Positions 22,044 through 33,765 of a stretch of DNA of 64,000 nucleotides are shown one piece after another. Under the pieces are notes generated by a model. That model made no database searches and was not told the origin of the DNA. It saw only the letters and a program-made list of their open reading frames with translations. This stretch comes from Manihot esculenta (taxonomy: Eukaryota; Streptophyta; Magnoliopsida; Malpighiales; Euphorbiaceae), in assembly GCF_001659605.2 (NCBI RefSeq), contig NC_035168.2:13889862-13953861 (forward strand). The letters are read 5' to 3'. Both the position numbers and the translations under genes were made by a program. How positions within the stretch are numbered: position 1 is the first letter of the stretch; each line of letters begins with the position of its first letter.

Positions 22044-22343
22044 TCATTGAATCCCATATTTTCTTGGCTTCCTTGTAGGAACAATAGTTATTAAAGATAT
22101 CATTAGAAAGAGTATTGATAATTGTATGCCTACATACCTTATTAGAATAGGTCCAGATTTCATAAAACTTTGGATCAACAGCAGGTATAGGTCTTGATTC
22201 TCAATCTTTAAGATGTCAGGAAAATGTTTGGCGTATAGAACAGCAGATAGAAGAGATCCACCATTTGCAAAAGCAGAAACAGTGATAATGTCATTGGAAG
22301 CAGGTAGTGCAGAAGCAGAGACAGTGACAACATTTGGTTCCAT
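22044..22343 (-). pseudogene. Copia gag N-terminus
   Basis: It starts with MEPNVVTVSAS at 22343, the same start as the gag at 63914, which supports the family assignment. It continues through a short Ser/Ala/Val-rich stretch with two similar blocks (VTVSASA and ITVSAFA), into SLLSAVLYAKHFPDI and then out of frame. The normal UBN2-type gag body is largely shifted or lost before the zinc knuckle at 21880. Only about 25 nt of leader separate the ATG from the broken upstream end at 22368. Confidence 0.75.
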
Positions 22344-22368
22344 TTGTGTAAAGATAAATCCTTAAGAT

Positions 22369-23630
22369 GTGATTTTACAACATTATGTAAATGAAAATTG
22401 AGGTTTGAGATGCCAAGCATTATTTTTCTTTCTCATGAATATTCATTTTTAGTGAAGTCATCTTGATATGTTTGGAAGTGACAAAAGTGATTTGATAAAT
22501 CAAATTTCTCAAAGTCTAGTTTCGCTCTAAATTATATTTTGTTATTTCAAAATTAGAACTTCTAATTTTGACATTTAGATTCTATTTTCATTGCAGTCTA
22601 AAAATAATAACTAGTTTTTTACTAGATCATTTTTTACCTATCAAGATCAACCCCAAATAGTTATTTCTCACTTCCACATATAATACTTCATTGTACAACA
22701 TTTTTCACTTAATAAAAGCATACTTTTAATTTAGATTAGTTATGAGAACTTATTGGTTTGATTCAAGGGCATTCATTAAGCATTCTTGACCAATCCAACT
22801 CTTTCTCTTCTTAATAGATATTCTGAAATTATTTGAATCGAGTGAGAGTTTATTATTTTTCATCTACTTCAACTTATTTATGGTTTTCAAGTATGGGATA
22901 GCTCAGTTGTTATTTAGTCTGAGTAATACACTTATAAAAGATTGCAAGATCCTTAGAAAACTTGTAGAGATTGTAAAGACTTGTCTCATGCCTAGTTTGA
23001 AAGACTTAATAGTGAAAAGGAAATATCAAGGGGAACTTTGAAAGTGTGGATGTAGACTAATTAAGTCGAACCACTATGAAAATAAAAATGTTCATTTTTC
23101 TCATCCTTGTACTCTTTTAATTTCATCTCTTTTGTGCTTATTTATTGTGTTTGAATGCTTATACAATTGTAGGAATTATTTGCATATGTTGCCTTTAGAT
23201 ATTTGAGCTTTGTTGGCTATAGAACTTGATCTATATTAAAGAAGCTGTTATAATTAGAATTTCAATATTGTTTGTAAAAGCACTTAGCCACACCAAATTC
23301 ATATAGTTACAAGAAAAGGTTAGAATTTAGAAAAATTTTAAAGACTCCAATTTACACCCTCTTAGACTTTATTTGGGATAATTTTGGTATTAGAATGATG
23401 CTCTCTTGCTTAGGGTTTAAACACCTTAGAGCGATCCACAAATATACATATACATAAAGATAGTTCTTCAAATAACACAGAATCTTGACTCCTTTGGTTG
23501 ATAGTTATTTCATCTAGTCTATCTCTTTTCAATGTCACAAACTACTTATTTTAGAAAGTTAGGATAAGACATCTTATACACTATATGGATATTTATATTA
23601 GGCAAATTATTTAAGATAGTCCTTTTATTC
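22369..23630. other. Decayed A+T-rich sequence, no gene seen
   Basis: Between two oppositely oriented copia remnants. Short T- and A-rich stretches only. A tgggatagctcagttg string at 22893 resembles a tRNA A box, but the rest of a tRNA is absent. Confidence 0.55.
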
Positions 23631-23639
23631 CTATGATAA

Positions 23640-24140
23640 AAGGAAGTAGTGATACAAAAGTTGCAAAATTAGAAGCTGAATTTGATGAGAATGATTGGAA
23701 AAGAATCTCTATTAATGTTAAAGCAATCAATATTATTACATTGTGCTCTTGATATTAATGAGTATAATTATATGTTAAATAGTATATTAGCAAAAGAAAT
23801 ATAGGATATGCTTGAGGTTACTTATAAAGGATCCAATCAAGTTAGAGATTCCAAAGCTAATCTTCTTATTCGAGAATATGAACTTTATGAAATCAAGCTC
23901 AGAAAAACCATTTAAAAAATGAGTACAAGGTTTATTGATATTGTCAATGCACTCAGGCTTTTGGGACACATTTTAAAGAAGAGGAGCTTGTGAAGAAAAT
24001 TTTAAGGTATCTTCCAAAACCTTGGGAAGCAAAAACCATAATAATATTTGATACCAAAAATTTCTCAAGCTACAAATATGATGAGCTAATTGGATCTCTT
24101 ATTGCACACAAAATTATGTTCATGAAAGATGAGTTGTAAA
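23640..24140 (+). pseudogene. Copia gag (UBN2-type) remnant, plus strand
   Basis: Conceptual translation on the plus strand, across several frames, gives AEFDENDWKRISINVKAIN, ILAKEI-DMLEVTYKGSNQ, KANLLIREYELYEIK and MSTRFIDIVNALRLLG. These are the signature blocks of the copia-type gag-polypeptide (UBN2) domain. At least four stops or frameshifts interrupt it. It belongs to a different copia family from the minus-strand element at 22343, and its pol is almost entirely deleted before the RNase H remnant at 24380. Confidence 0.78.
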
Positions 24141-24379
24141 ATTCACCACTTTTTCCTTATTAAATTCTATGATTTTGGTATGATTTTAATGTAAACAATT
24201 GATATTTACTTGAAATTTGATTTGAGATAGGTTTTTGAGCAAAAAGTAGGAAAAGGAACAAAAAGAGACTGAATTTCTTGGAGTGATTATTTTGATTGAG
24301 TTGGATATAGTGAACTTGACTTTGCTAGAAGAACATTGGATAGGAAAAGTACTTTGAAAACTTATCAATTCCTAAGTTA

Positions 24380-24712
24380 TTAGTTTCTTGGCATAGTAAA
24401 AAAATAAATTTCAATAGCATTATTTAATATTGAATTTGAATATATAGTTGTTATTAGTCATGTTGCATAAGTCCTATATGGATGAAGCAACACTTGGAGA
24501 ATTTTAGTTTGAAATATGAATATATCCTTACTAAATGTGGCAACACAAGTGCTATAGAGATAAGACATCACTTCATAAGGGATCATATGCAAAATCAAGA
24601 TATTAAGCTTGAGTTTATGAACTCAAAAAATAAACTTGCAGATATTTTTATAAAACCACTTAATGAGGAAACCTTTTATATGATTGTAAGGAAACTTGGC
24701 ATAAAGTGAGTT
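24380..24712 (+). pseudogene. Copia RNase H remnant, plus strand
   Basis: The first part translates across frames to a decayed RNase H N-terminal block (LVSWHSKK, EFEYIVVISH). From 24482 it is open for 75 codons: KQHLENFSLKYE, CGNTSAIEIRHHFIRDH and ADIFIKPL, the usual end of copia pol. About 20 residues normally present between NTSAI and RHHFIRDH are missing. It probably belongs to the same dead element as the gag remnant at 23640. Copy 2 is at 48425-48757. Confidence 0.8.
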
Positions 24713-25849
24713 TATTGAGTGATATATACTGCCTTGATTGACATTTGTTTGAACTAAAATACATTATGCTTAAATTAGTGTTTATTTAGTGTTTATATCA
24801 CCACAAAAATAAGGGGCAATACTGCACTTTAAAAAAAAAAGTGATCCTAAACAAATACCTCTCACTAAAATAACTCTTTGTTTATAGCGTTTTGGGAAGG
24901 CGATAGGAAAAAAATGCCTCTATACTTTTTCGATCACAAATCATGCAAAGCAAAAACTCCATATTTGATGCATCAGCGGCTGGTATAGGCAAAAAGGAGA
25001 CTGTCTCTATAATTTCAAGTTTGTAAAAGAAAATTTTAATAGTAAGTGCACCAAGCAGCTACAAGGGAAGATATGTTTTCTATTCCCAATATACCATGTC
25101 TACCGATATCTTCTTTCCTTTCAATTGTGTCTACTAGATTGTGGAGTTCAATCCATATGTATTTTCCTTTCTTTTCAATTTTTGATCTCTTCCTTGTCGA
25201 CTACTAGTATATTGAACGATAAAACTTTTGGGTTAGTTCATTGATAAGATACTATAATCAATTTTGTCCTCCTATTATCTGATTAGATTTTGGTCCTATA
25301 TGAATTCTCTGTTGTATTCAAAATCTAGGTTAGTTTCAATTATTTATTTATCAATAGAATCAACATGTTAATTTTATTATTAATTATAATTTTTTAACCA
25401 TTTTACATAGATTAATGATAACAAGCTTTTTTGTTGAATGCTATTATTGTACTTTTGAACTGAAATTAATTAGGGATAAAATGATAAATTTTTTCTTAAT
25501 TAGAAAATGGATAAAATTGAACCTTTGAACTCAAATTAATTTGAAATAAAATTTCAATTTTTTCCCATCTTGATATTGCATTTCATGTCTTGAAACCCCT
25601 AAAAGGAAGTGCTTTCAAAGACATTTTCTTTTCAAGTTCAGTAATCTTTAATTGTTTATCTACTAGGATGCTTAAACGTATCCTACTATATTTTGAAAAA
25701 AGTCATTTTCAGGTTATTGTATTTTTCTTTCATTTGTTTTTTATTTTATCTCCTTCATTTATCATTTTTCTTCTTTTATTTTTTCCTTTTTTTGCCTCCC
25801 ATTTATTTTTTTTTCTACTAGGATGCCCACCACTCACACAGAGTAGTTA
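24713..25849. other. Decayed LTR-like or spacer DNA, no gene seen
   Basis: Sequence following the copia RNase H remnant may include its old 3' untranslated region and LTR, but I find no matching partner LTR. From 25720 it becomes strongly T-rich. Confidence 0.45.
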
Positions 25850-26030
25850 CATGGGAGAAAGCCATGTAACGGCCAAAAATTTTAATTTCAAATATTTTTT
25901 TTTCTTTTTCCTTTTTTGTATAAAATAAATTAAAACTGTGCTATTATAAATAAGATACATAACTTTATTTTGGGCTTTTTATTTTCGGCTCTATCTTGGG
26001 TGTATAATTTTTGTCATCTCCCACACATAT
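25850..26030. repeat. Direct repeat partner of 29160-29300
   Basis: Blocks gccaaaaattttaatttca, tataaaataaattaaaa, actttattttgggcttttta and gtgtataatttttgtcat recur in the same order and orientation near 29180-29300 in diverged form. They may be ends of one old element, or parts of a dispersed repeat. The pair recurs at 49895-50075 and 53205-53345. Confidence 0.5.
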
Positions 26031-26449
26031 ATAATGGGACATAAGGATATGTGCATTACAAATTTTATACTTAACAAATAGACTATGTGACCTGTGCATA
26101 CTTCGAGAGCTCAAATATTATATGTCTGTTAAGGCAATATAACCGTTCGATTGGCGAAATTCAGAGTAGTTGCAGTATGCAATACCCTTGATCATTTATC
26201 ACATTAAATATTCATATAATCTCAATTATTTCTTTTTATGTCCACATATTATGATCTATACATGGATAAATATAATTGACCAATGAATAAACACAAAACT
26301 AATGTGATACTTTCATATGATTTTCCTCACATCTCAATACTCTCAATCTTAATTCAATTTGCTTTTCGAGAAATATCTCATTTAATCGCATCATTCATAA
26401 TTATCTAATAATATCCTAAGATAGCAAACATTAAATTAAGTCTCAAGTA

Positions 26450-26930
26450 ATATATCTGTGATAAATGACTATTTAGACTCCGTCATGAGTTTTAACCAAT
26501 ATCGTTTGACTAAAACGAAATAAGAGAAAAGATAGGCTAGAAGACTAAAAGTCTTATTAAAATTCCTCAAAAATTGAAAAAGTGAATTTCTAATAGCCAA
26601 GGGAGACTATTTATAATAGAAACAAAACCTTAATAAGTAAAATTATGAAAATACCCAAAATATCCAAAAAAATAATTAAAATGCAAAATTGACCCCCTAA
26701 ACGATGGAATTTCCATATTGAACTTTGTGACAGGTCTATAGCCCTCATCACACTTTTAAAAGTCGTGCATCTTGAAATTCCCTTTCCGAAAAGCTATCGT
26801 GAGTCTCTATCGGATTTTGGCAGCAAAAGTTAGGCCCGGTCCAAGTCTGCCGTATAGTCCAAGGCTAGTTGCTCCATGTCAATCTGAGTCCTAATACTTA
26901 TAATTTTTAGGGCCTTACACATTAACAAGC
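26450..26930 (-). repeat. Relict LTR, minus strand
   Basis: Inverse match to 9541-9965 with about two thirds identity by eye. On the minus strand it has gcagacttggaccgggcc, cacgatagcttttcgg, tctattataaatagtc (TATA) and ttggttaaaactcatgac in order. It sits next to the copia-like minus-strand remnants at 27190-28640 but need not belong to them. It recurs unchanged at 50495-50975. Confidence 0.65.
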
Positions 26931-28079
26931 AGAGATTAGCGATTGTACTATCTTCATTGGTCACGAGCACATGTAGTATGAATCACATGCTACGATATCT
27001 CTTTTCATTCATAATAGAGTGTATGTCTTTATTTAAGATACCGTATAGATGATAATTTGAGCATACTTAATGTTCAAATTTGAGTTCTCTAAGCTACTCA
27101 TTTTAAAACAGAGCTCCATCTAGCTATTAAGACATATAATGTGACTTATTCACATAAGATAATTGTATTTTATAATGATCTCCCACTATTATTCTCAATT
27201 TTTTTTAGATGACATCTCATATTATAAGTTTTTGAGCTCTTAATTTTTTATCCACAAATAAAAGAAAACTTATAATTGTCTTGTTTTGTTATCTCACTAG
27301 ATAATAAAACCAATGCCGTGTGATGAGATATTTGTTATATGTCTGACATACTTCTCGTAATTATATCCCTAATATGAAATAGTATAAATGAATTGTACAA
27401 TTGCAATTAATAATTTAAATACATTAACTTATTATCTTATCCTCTATGTTAACTTAATCACTTTATAAGGCTATACAAAACATCTTTTGTACTCGTCTTC
27501 ATTAGAAGACCTAAAGTCATTTATACATAGAAAAAACTTTCATTTTATGTGCACATCTATATCCTAATATAGTAAACTATATTATCTTCTTAAGAAGATA
27601 TATCTTGAGATAGATTTAGGCTCATCTAAATCTCCTCTCCTTTCTGCATCCATATAGTCTCCCATTTCTTAATAACATTATGAATAATCTAATATACATC
27701 TAAGATATCTTTATTTCCAATTCACAACATCCAATGTGCTCGCTTAGGGTCAGATTGATTTACTATAATCATAGCACGGAACATTATCAAATCTAGTATA
27801 CTTCAAAGCATACATCAGGCTTTTGAACTCACTCTTATATGGAATATTTTTATTTAAGCTCTCTCTTTTAGAATCTTAAGATATAATCTACGGTTTAAAA
27901 TTTTTCTTTGAAAAAAATATGTATTTATAGGTTTGAAATCTTGCATATTCAATCACTGTAAGATTTGCATGATATATTACTCTTGGAAAGAGACAATAGT
28001 TTTCTTAATGATCCCTTAGAATCTTGACTCTAAGATTATATGCAATTTCTTCATTCTTTTCATCTCAAAAGATGATAAT
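26931..28079. other. Old copia 3' region, minus strand, no open frame
   Basis: On the minus strand, aatagtgggagat near 27178-27190 resembles a copia polypurine tract, suggesting that an LTR follows toward 26100. Everything is heavily decayed and no coding block is readable, apart from the RT fragments starting at 28080. Confidence 0.4.
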
Positions 28080-28640
28080 CAAACCTTAATGGCTGCGATA
28101 TACTTACTATCATTTCTAGCTATTAGTATATCATTTACATACAATGATAATATTACTAATTTATTCTTGGATCTTTTACGTATATTCCCATGATCCTCAT
28201 TGATCATAGTGAAATCATAAAAATTGTAGGTATTATGAAATCTAATATACTATAGTTCCAAAGACTATTTAAGACCTTAGAATGACTTTAAGAATTTACA
28301 CACTTTGTGCTCTTGGCCATTTACATTGAAAACTTATGGATTGTTTCATGCAAATTTTAATTCTCCGTTTGAGAAAAAATAATCTTCACATCCATTTGAT
28401 ATAAGTTAAGATCCAAGTTAGCAACTAATGTAATTTAACAATAAAAAATACCTTTATCAAGGTAAACCTCACAGTAGGTTCAAAAAGAACTTATAATTTT
28501 TCCTTCCTATTGTGTGTACTCCCTTAGCTACCAAACGAGTTTTATATCTCTTGATACTGTCGTCAATCTTATGCTTCACTTTGAGAATCCACTAATTGTC
28601 AATCGCTTTACATCCTAATTGCAACTCTACATTGACTAAC
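28080..28640 (-). pseudogene. Copia reverse transcriptase remnant, minus strand
   Basis: Minus-strand translation across frames gives DSIKRYKTRLVAKG near 28550, then further decayed RT text, and finally KLVILSLYVNDILIARND near 28175-28105, where the catalytic YVDD has become YVND. This is a third copia family in the window, much older than the one at 10166-22368. The copy at 52125-52685 is essentially identical. Confidence 0.72.
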
Positions 28641-29289
28641 TCTTTATTGACTCCATTTTTCATTCCATTATTTTAATCTTTTTTTTTTTCAGTTGAAGAT
28701 CTATGAGCTTAAGAAACACATATTTTAGCTCATCTCCATCAGGAGTAATAATAAACACTTCCCTACAATCTCAAAATGACAACTGAAAATCATTAGATGA
28801 CATGTTCGTCGTAGTTGAGATTGATTTATTGACTCATCAATGTAGGAGAATCTAGCATACAAGGAATCAATATAGGAGAATCCATAAAGTTTTCAGGATC
28901 AAAATAATTAAATAACACACTAAATATTCACCTTATATTACATAGTTTATGTATAATAATGTATATTTTATATATAATTCATAATCTAAGTGTTATATGT
29001 AATTACAATATATTTCACAAAAATCAGTACTTGGATATCCTTATATTTCATGAGGTCCTCCAACTTTCACAAAAAAAGAAAAAATAACAAAAAATAATGA
29101 AAATAAATCTTTTATTCCCATTCAACTATTTGATAATTAGTAGCCTTTAAGAAGAGAGAGCATACACAACGTCATATAAATGCCAAAAATTTGAAATTTA
29201 AAATTTTTATATAAAATAAATTAAAAATATAAAATACAGAACTGTATTTCGGACTTTTATTTTCACCTCTTTCTTAAATATATAATTTT
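28641..29289. other. A+T-rich spacer with LTR-like repeat block
   Basis: No gene seen. It contains the second member (29160-29289) of the direct repeat that is also at 25850. Confidence 0.45.
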
Positions 29290-29880
29290 TTTCATTCCTT
29301 TTTCACATTTAATTATCTCTTCCTTTTTATTTTTTTCATAATTTTTTCTTCTTTTATTTTCTAACCTTATCATTATTATTTTTAAAGTTGTCCTCTTTTT
29401 TTCTATTTTTTTTATATCTTATGTTTTATCTTTTTCATCTTTTTATTTTATTTTATTTTATTTTCTTATCCTATCATTTTTTTCCCTTATAATTTCTTTT
29501 TTTCACCACGTATTTTCTTTTTTTTTATCCATTCTTTTCTCCTTCCTGCTCTTAATTTTTTTCATTTTTTTTTCTTTTATTAACTTCATTATTTTTCTTC
29601 TCATTCTCCTCTACTGGCTCTCATTTTTTCGTTCTTCTTTTTTCCATTTTCTACCTTTCCTATATGATTTTGTCTTCTTTTTTTTTTCCCTCATTATTTT
29701 TCTCATTTATTTTTCTTCGTTATTCTTCTATTGTTTCCATCCTCTCTTATTTTCTTTCTTTTATCTCTTTTTTTATTTTTTTCTTTATATTATTTTCTCT
29801 CATTTCTTTTATCTTCACGCCATTTTTTTATTTTTCTTTATTTTCATCTACTTTCTCATTTTATTATCTTAATTTTTGAA
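29290..29880. repeat. 600-bp pyrimidine-rich tract
   Basis: Almost pure T and C on the plus strand, with runs of up to ten T separated by C, A or G. Phe/Ser/Leu-rich open stretches inside it are composition artefacts. Recurs at 53335-53925. Confidence 0.8.
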
Positions 29881-31520
29881 CTCAGTATAATGTATTTTAA
29901 TAATTATTGGATATAAAATAAAAATATATTGACAAAGATAAAATATTTTTAGATATTTCTATATTAATTTAAAAATAGTAATAAATTTAATATATCTTAA
30001 TTGTAAATATTTTTATTTGTCAAATTTATAAACGGTTTTCAAATCTACTAGAAAATTTACTAACATATTAATGTTTTTTTGTTTAAATTTTTTTTATATA
30101 TTTTCACCCTTAAACTTAATAAATAAATTTTTAGTTTATTAAATTTTAAAAAATCTCATGGCACACCTGAATTAAAATTGAAATTAAGATCATCTTGTAA
30201 TTTCAATATGCAGATAGCATGAATCTTATATGATATATTTAGACTAATTTCAATTTAAAGAGAATATATTTTTCCATTTCAAAAAAAAAAGAGAATATAT
30301 TTTTAGTGTATAAATTATAAATTGAGTTTCAATTTTAAAAATTGTATAATGCATAATTAATATTACTAGGTTATTAATTGTTAAAGGTGAAATTAAATAG
30401 CAATTTGAATCTTTTAGATATATCAGCATATTTATAATTTATATTATTTTGTATTAAGTTTTTATTTATTTTACAGAAAATATTTTAATAAAAATATTTT
30501 TTTATATTTTTTTGAGACACTTAAAAAAATTTAATTATTAAAAAATATTTTATCGATTATAAAAAAAGTAAGTGATTTTAAAAAAAAATTACCGGCTCTT
30601 TTTACCTTCAGATTCTTATTAAATCTTTATATATAGATTTATTAATAAATTTTATTTTTAAATTAAAATTAAATAATAAAAAATAAATTATTTTATTAAA
30701 AAATATATTTTATGAAAATAGAAAATATTTTTTAAAAAATATTTTTCGAATATAATTTATTTTTTAATAAATATAGATTAAAATTATAAGATTTGTTAAT
30801 TATATTTTAAATAATCAACGTATAATAGGTATGAAATGTTTTTAAAGTTTAAAATTTCAATTAACTTTTTAGATAAAGTCAGAGGATTTTGCAATAAATT
30901 AACAAACAAATTTCAAAAAGTTGCAGGCTCGAAAACGCGGTACATTATCGCATAGTACCCAATGATAGGTTTTCTCTTTTTTTTTTTTTTTCTTTTTTTT
31001 TTAATCAAAAGATAGATTTTTTTTTTCTCAATCAAAAGATAAATCAATGATAGGTTTTCTGTCTTGTAAGTTGTAAAGCATCTGCTGTCAGCATTTAGTC
31101 AGATCTTTTCTCCCCTCTCACTTTTAATTGAACAAGAAAAATGAAATAATTACAAAAAGCCTATAAATAATGTTATTATAAATAAGGTAATCTCAATATT
31201 TTCATAAATTCATCACAGCGTCCTAATTAACTCGTTAATGATGACTAAAACGAAGAGGTTCTTGCAAATCGCTAAAAAAAAAAAGAAAAAAAGAAAGAAA
31301 TTATTCAGAGAATAGATTTTGGATTCATCTTCCTGGAATAACTTGTGCAAAGTGCAATCACACAGGAGAAAGAACCCCAAAAGAAAATCTTAAAGTTGAT
31401 ATACAAAGGAATCACTCAATAATCTTCAAGAAAATTACACTACAGGATCTTAAAATGTTGGATCAGAATGATACTGAAATCAATCGCAAACCCATCTCCA
31501 TCTTTCTATATTTTCTTACC
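29881..31520. other. A+T-rich region downstream of the MAKR gene
   Basis: Contains no coding region. The part nearest the gene (31260-31520) may hold its 3' untranslated region or a further exon. A splice-donor-like agGTAAGAAAATATAG on the minus strand directly follows the stop codon. Confidence 0.5.
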
Positions 31521-31521
31521 T

Positions 31522-32703
31522 TTATATGGCGCAGATCTTAACCCTTTCTTGATCCCCAGAAGTTACCGTTCCTGAAGCAGCTGACAATGAACAGACTCCA
31601 GCTTGATGATCAGTTGCAGTATTCCTAGAAAGAAATAGCTGCTCATGAGATTTTTTGCAGTAGGCAATAGCTCCTTCAATTGAACTCTCTATCTCTGAAT
31701 TCGCACTGCTACTTCTCTTAAGCAATTGTAAATCACAAAACCCATTTGATGAACTAAATGAAAATGATGAGGATGAAGAAGATGAAGAAGAGCCAGAAGA
31801 AGATGATAACTGCTTATTTGTAGAATGCCGTTGAATCGCCCCTGAGAAGGACCTTCTTTGGCTATGAAAGCCATCTCTAGCCATCTCTCTTTCAATACTT
31901 CTGACAAGACTACTTGATATTTTGCGTCTTCCACTATCAAATTCACTAAATGAGTTTTTCTTCATGGCTACATTCATGCACTTGCTTAAGCAATCATTGC
32001 CTTTTGAGGCAGCTTCTGGTTCTGCATTATGTGCTGGTTTAGCGCAGGACTCGGCTGTGCAGCCAGATTTATTGAACAAAGACTTGACATATGCACTTGA
32101 AGCCTTGAGTTTTTGACCCAGTAAGGATTGCTTCAATTTCTCGGTCCAAGACTTCTTTATTGGATGGTTACCAATGAAGCTGTTGAGCTCAGATGAGAAT
32201 TCAAAGAAATACTCATCTGGGTTTAGTTCACTACTAACCCTGCAAGATTCTGATGGTGAGATATTGCAAGATTCCAGTGGGGTGGTAGTGGGGGAGCAGC
32301 TAAGATTAACAAAGGGAATAGAACAGTTTTCTTCAAAAGGTTCAAAAGTATTGGTGGTGGGGTTTTGGAGGAGCTTTTGAACCATTTGCAGGCGAGGAGG
32401 GAGGTGTAGAGGGAGGAGTTTGCCCTTGTAGAAGAGCTCATCAGCAGGGAAAGTGGTGATTTCTCTATCGTTGGACGTCAACGACATCTGGAACTCAAAC
32501 TCTCTGCTTTGAGGTGGAGAGCTAATAGAGTAACAGAAGAAATTCTGAGAAGAGCTCATCAGTTCCATGTCAATGTAGTCGTCATCATCTGCATGGCTAC
32601 AGGAATAAGATTGCTCTATGGCCATTACACTGTTCTCTCTCTTTCTCTGTGGAGATGCTATAATGGAGGGGAGAGCTTGGTGTAGAGAAGAAGAGCGTAG
32701 CAT
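31522..32703 (-). CDS. Membrane-associated kinase regulator (MAKR4-like), copy 1
   Basis: A 393-codon uninterrupted frame with the features of plant MAKR proteins, relatives of BKI1 that bind the plasma membrane and modulate receptor-like kinases. Near residue 44 is YIDMEL; near 68, REFEFQM; near 86, PADELFYKGKLLPLHLPPRLQ, the family signature. Near 183-214 a basic stretch (KKSWTEKLKQSLLGQKLK, AYVKSLFNKSGC) is the expected membrane hook. A poly-Ser run (about 300-318) and the C-terminal IEGAIAYCKKS block follow. In relatives the protein begins shortly before YIDME, so the second in-frame ATG at 32625 (residue 27, MAIEQS) may be the true start. Length fits the family. A splice-donor-like site after the stop suggests an intron in the 3' UTR. 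The MAKR family is secure; the subgroup number is not. Confidence 0.9.
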   Translation of the reverse strand: MLRSSSLHQALPSIIASPQRKRENSVMAIEQSYSCSHADDDDYIDMELMSSSQNFFCYSISSPPQSREFEFQMSLTSNDREITTFPADELFYKGKLLPLHLPPRLQMVQKLLQNPTTNTFEPFEENCSIPFVNLSCSPTTTPLESCNISPSESCRVSSELNPDEYFFEFSSELNSFIGNHPIKKSWTEKLKQSLLGQKLKASSAYVKSLFNKSGCTAESCAKPAHNAEPEAASKGNDCLSKCMNVAMKKNSFSEFDSGRRKISSSLVRSIEREMARDGFHSQRRSFSGAIQRHSTNKQLSSSSGSSSSSSSSSFSFSSSNGFCDLQLLKRSSSANSEIESSIEGAIAYCKKSHEQLFLSRNTATDHQAGVCSLSAASGTVTSGDQERVKICAI

Positions 32704-33012
32704 CCTTTTAAAATGGAGATGTAGCCAAACTAAAAATTAAAATAAAATTATATGACAAAAATGTCAGAATTAATTTTAAAAAAAAATCTTAAATTTTTTA
32801 GTATCCTGAAGCAGGCGACAGACACTGATTCTGATTTCGTTCTAATAAGTTAAAATCGCCAATATTAATTTGTAATTAAAAAGAGTTTAGCTCAATAAAA
32901 AAAATAATTTTTCATAATTTTGCGTTGATTCATTTGATATAGCGTAATTACTAAAATACAATTAATTTTTTTTTAAAATAGTCCAAACCCAGATGATTAA
33001 AACCATGGTACT

Positions 33013-33026
33013 GTTGACCAGTCAAC
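33013..33026. promoter_or_regulatory. W-box palindrome upstream of MAKR gene
   Basis: gttgaccagtcaac is a palindrome with 6-base arms that places TTGAC on both strands. TTGAC is the core bound by plant WRKY factors. It lies about 310 bp upstream of the first ATG and 390 bp upstream of the second. Candidate only; recurs at 57060-57073. Confidence 0.4.
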
Positions 33027-33101
33027 GGTTTCAATTCGATTTTTTAGACGTTCGAAGTTAAGTTCCCAGTGACTCGTGACCTATCTTGATCATGGCTCTA
33101 C

Positions 33102-33103
<2 letters not shown>

Positions 33104-33165
<62 letters not shown>
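33104..33165. repeat. (AAT)n microsatellite, 62 nt
   Basis: An uninterrupted run of about twenty ATA/AAT units. The run in the second copy (57151-57212) has exactly the same length, which is unexpected for a fast-mutating repeat if the copies were old. Confidence 0.92.
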
Positions 33166-33765
33166 CAAAATAAAAAAAGATTATAAATTTTCAAGCCAAT
33201 CAATGATGTCAAAGCCATCTGATTCAGATAGTTGAGATATTTTTTGAACATCGTCCAGATCTGAAATTGAGTTCCATTTCATATTTCCTGATTGCCCTGT
33301 AACGAGCCTTATAAAATGGTTCAAGCATTATAATATGGGTTTTATTTTTTTTTCCTTTTATTTTGGGCTTCCTATTGTCTTCTCGCTTGGGATTACCATA
33401 TGGGGTTAAAATGGTGGATCATTTTCTTTTTATTTTTAATTAAAAAATGAGACATTAGCCAAATTTGCACACAATCAAGTTAGACATAGAAGCTAAAACA
33501 CACACATAAAAACAAAAATTAAAAAGAGAGAGAGCGAGAGATAGGTTCTTGGTTAGATATTTAAAAATGTAGCATTTCAAATGGGATGAGCAGGAAGGTA
33601 TTGGTATTTTTTTTAATTTATCTATTTTATGTATAAAATGTTTAATTTTTAATATTATTTATCAATAACATATTTCATTATATATTTTGCACGTAAATAC
33701 TCATTTGATTTAAAGTTTAAATAATATAAAAGTGATATTAAATGAGATTCATTCAAAATAAGAAG
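33166..33765. other. A+T-rich spacer, no gene seen
   Basis: Contains a short gagagagagcgagaga purine run near 33525 and otherwise nothing recognisable. Confidence 0.5.

Larger units (their letters stand above)
10166..22368 (-). mobile_element. Ty1/copia remnant, split by a gypsy insertion
   Basis: Read on the minus strand, the order is gag (22343), zinc knuckle, protease, GAG-pre-integrase, integrase, reverse transcriptase, RNase H remnant, polypurine tract and 3' LTR (10627-10166). This order, with integrase before RT, is diagnostic of Ty1/copia. The 5' LTR is missing: similarity to the related element at 63430 stops at 22368. A complete foreign gypsy element (11538-19915) interrupts the RT. 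The reading frame on its two sides is continuous across the insertion, which proves the nesting order. About 3.8 kb of copia sequence remains. Confidence 0.88.

Noticed and set aside
22890..22970. tRNA-like string tgggatagctcagttg
   Set aside because: It resembles a tRNA A box, but there is no matching B box, anticodon arm or acceptor stem. The copy at about 46940 is the same.
29290..29920. Phe/Ser/Leu-rich 'membrane proteins' in the T-rich tract
   Set aside because: They are translations of a pyrimidine tract, present unchanged in both copies but with no start context or domain.
31522..31536. CaaX prenylation box at the MAKR C-terminus
   Set aside because: The protein ends in CAI with Cys third from the end, whereas prenylation needs Cys fourth from the end.
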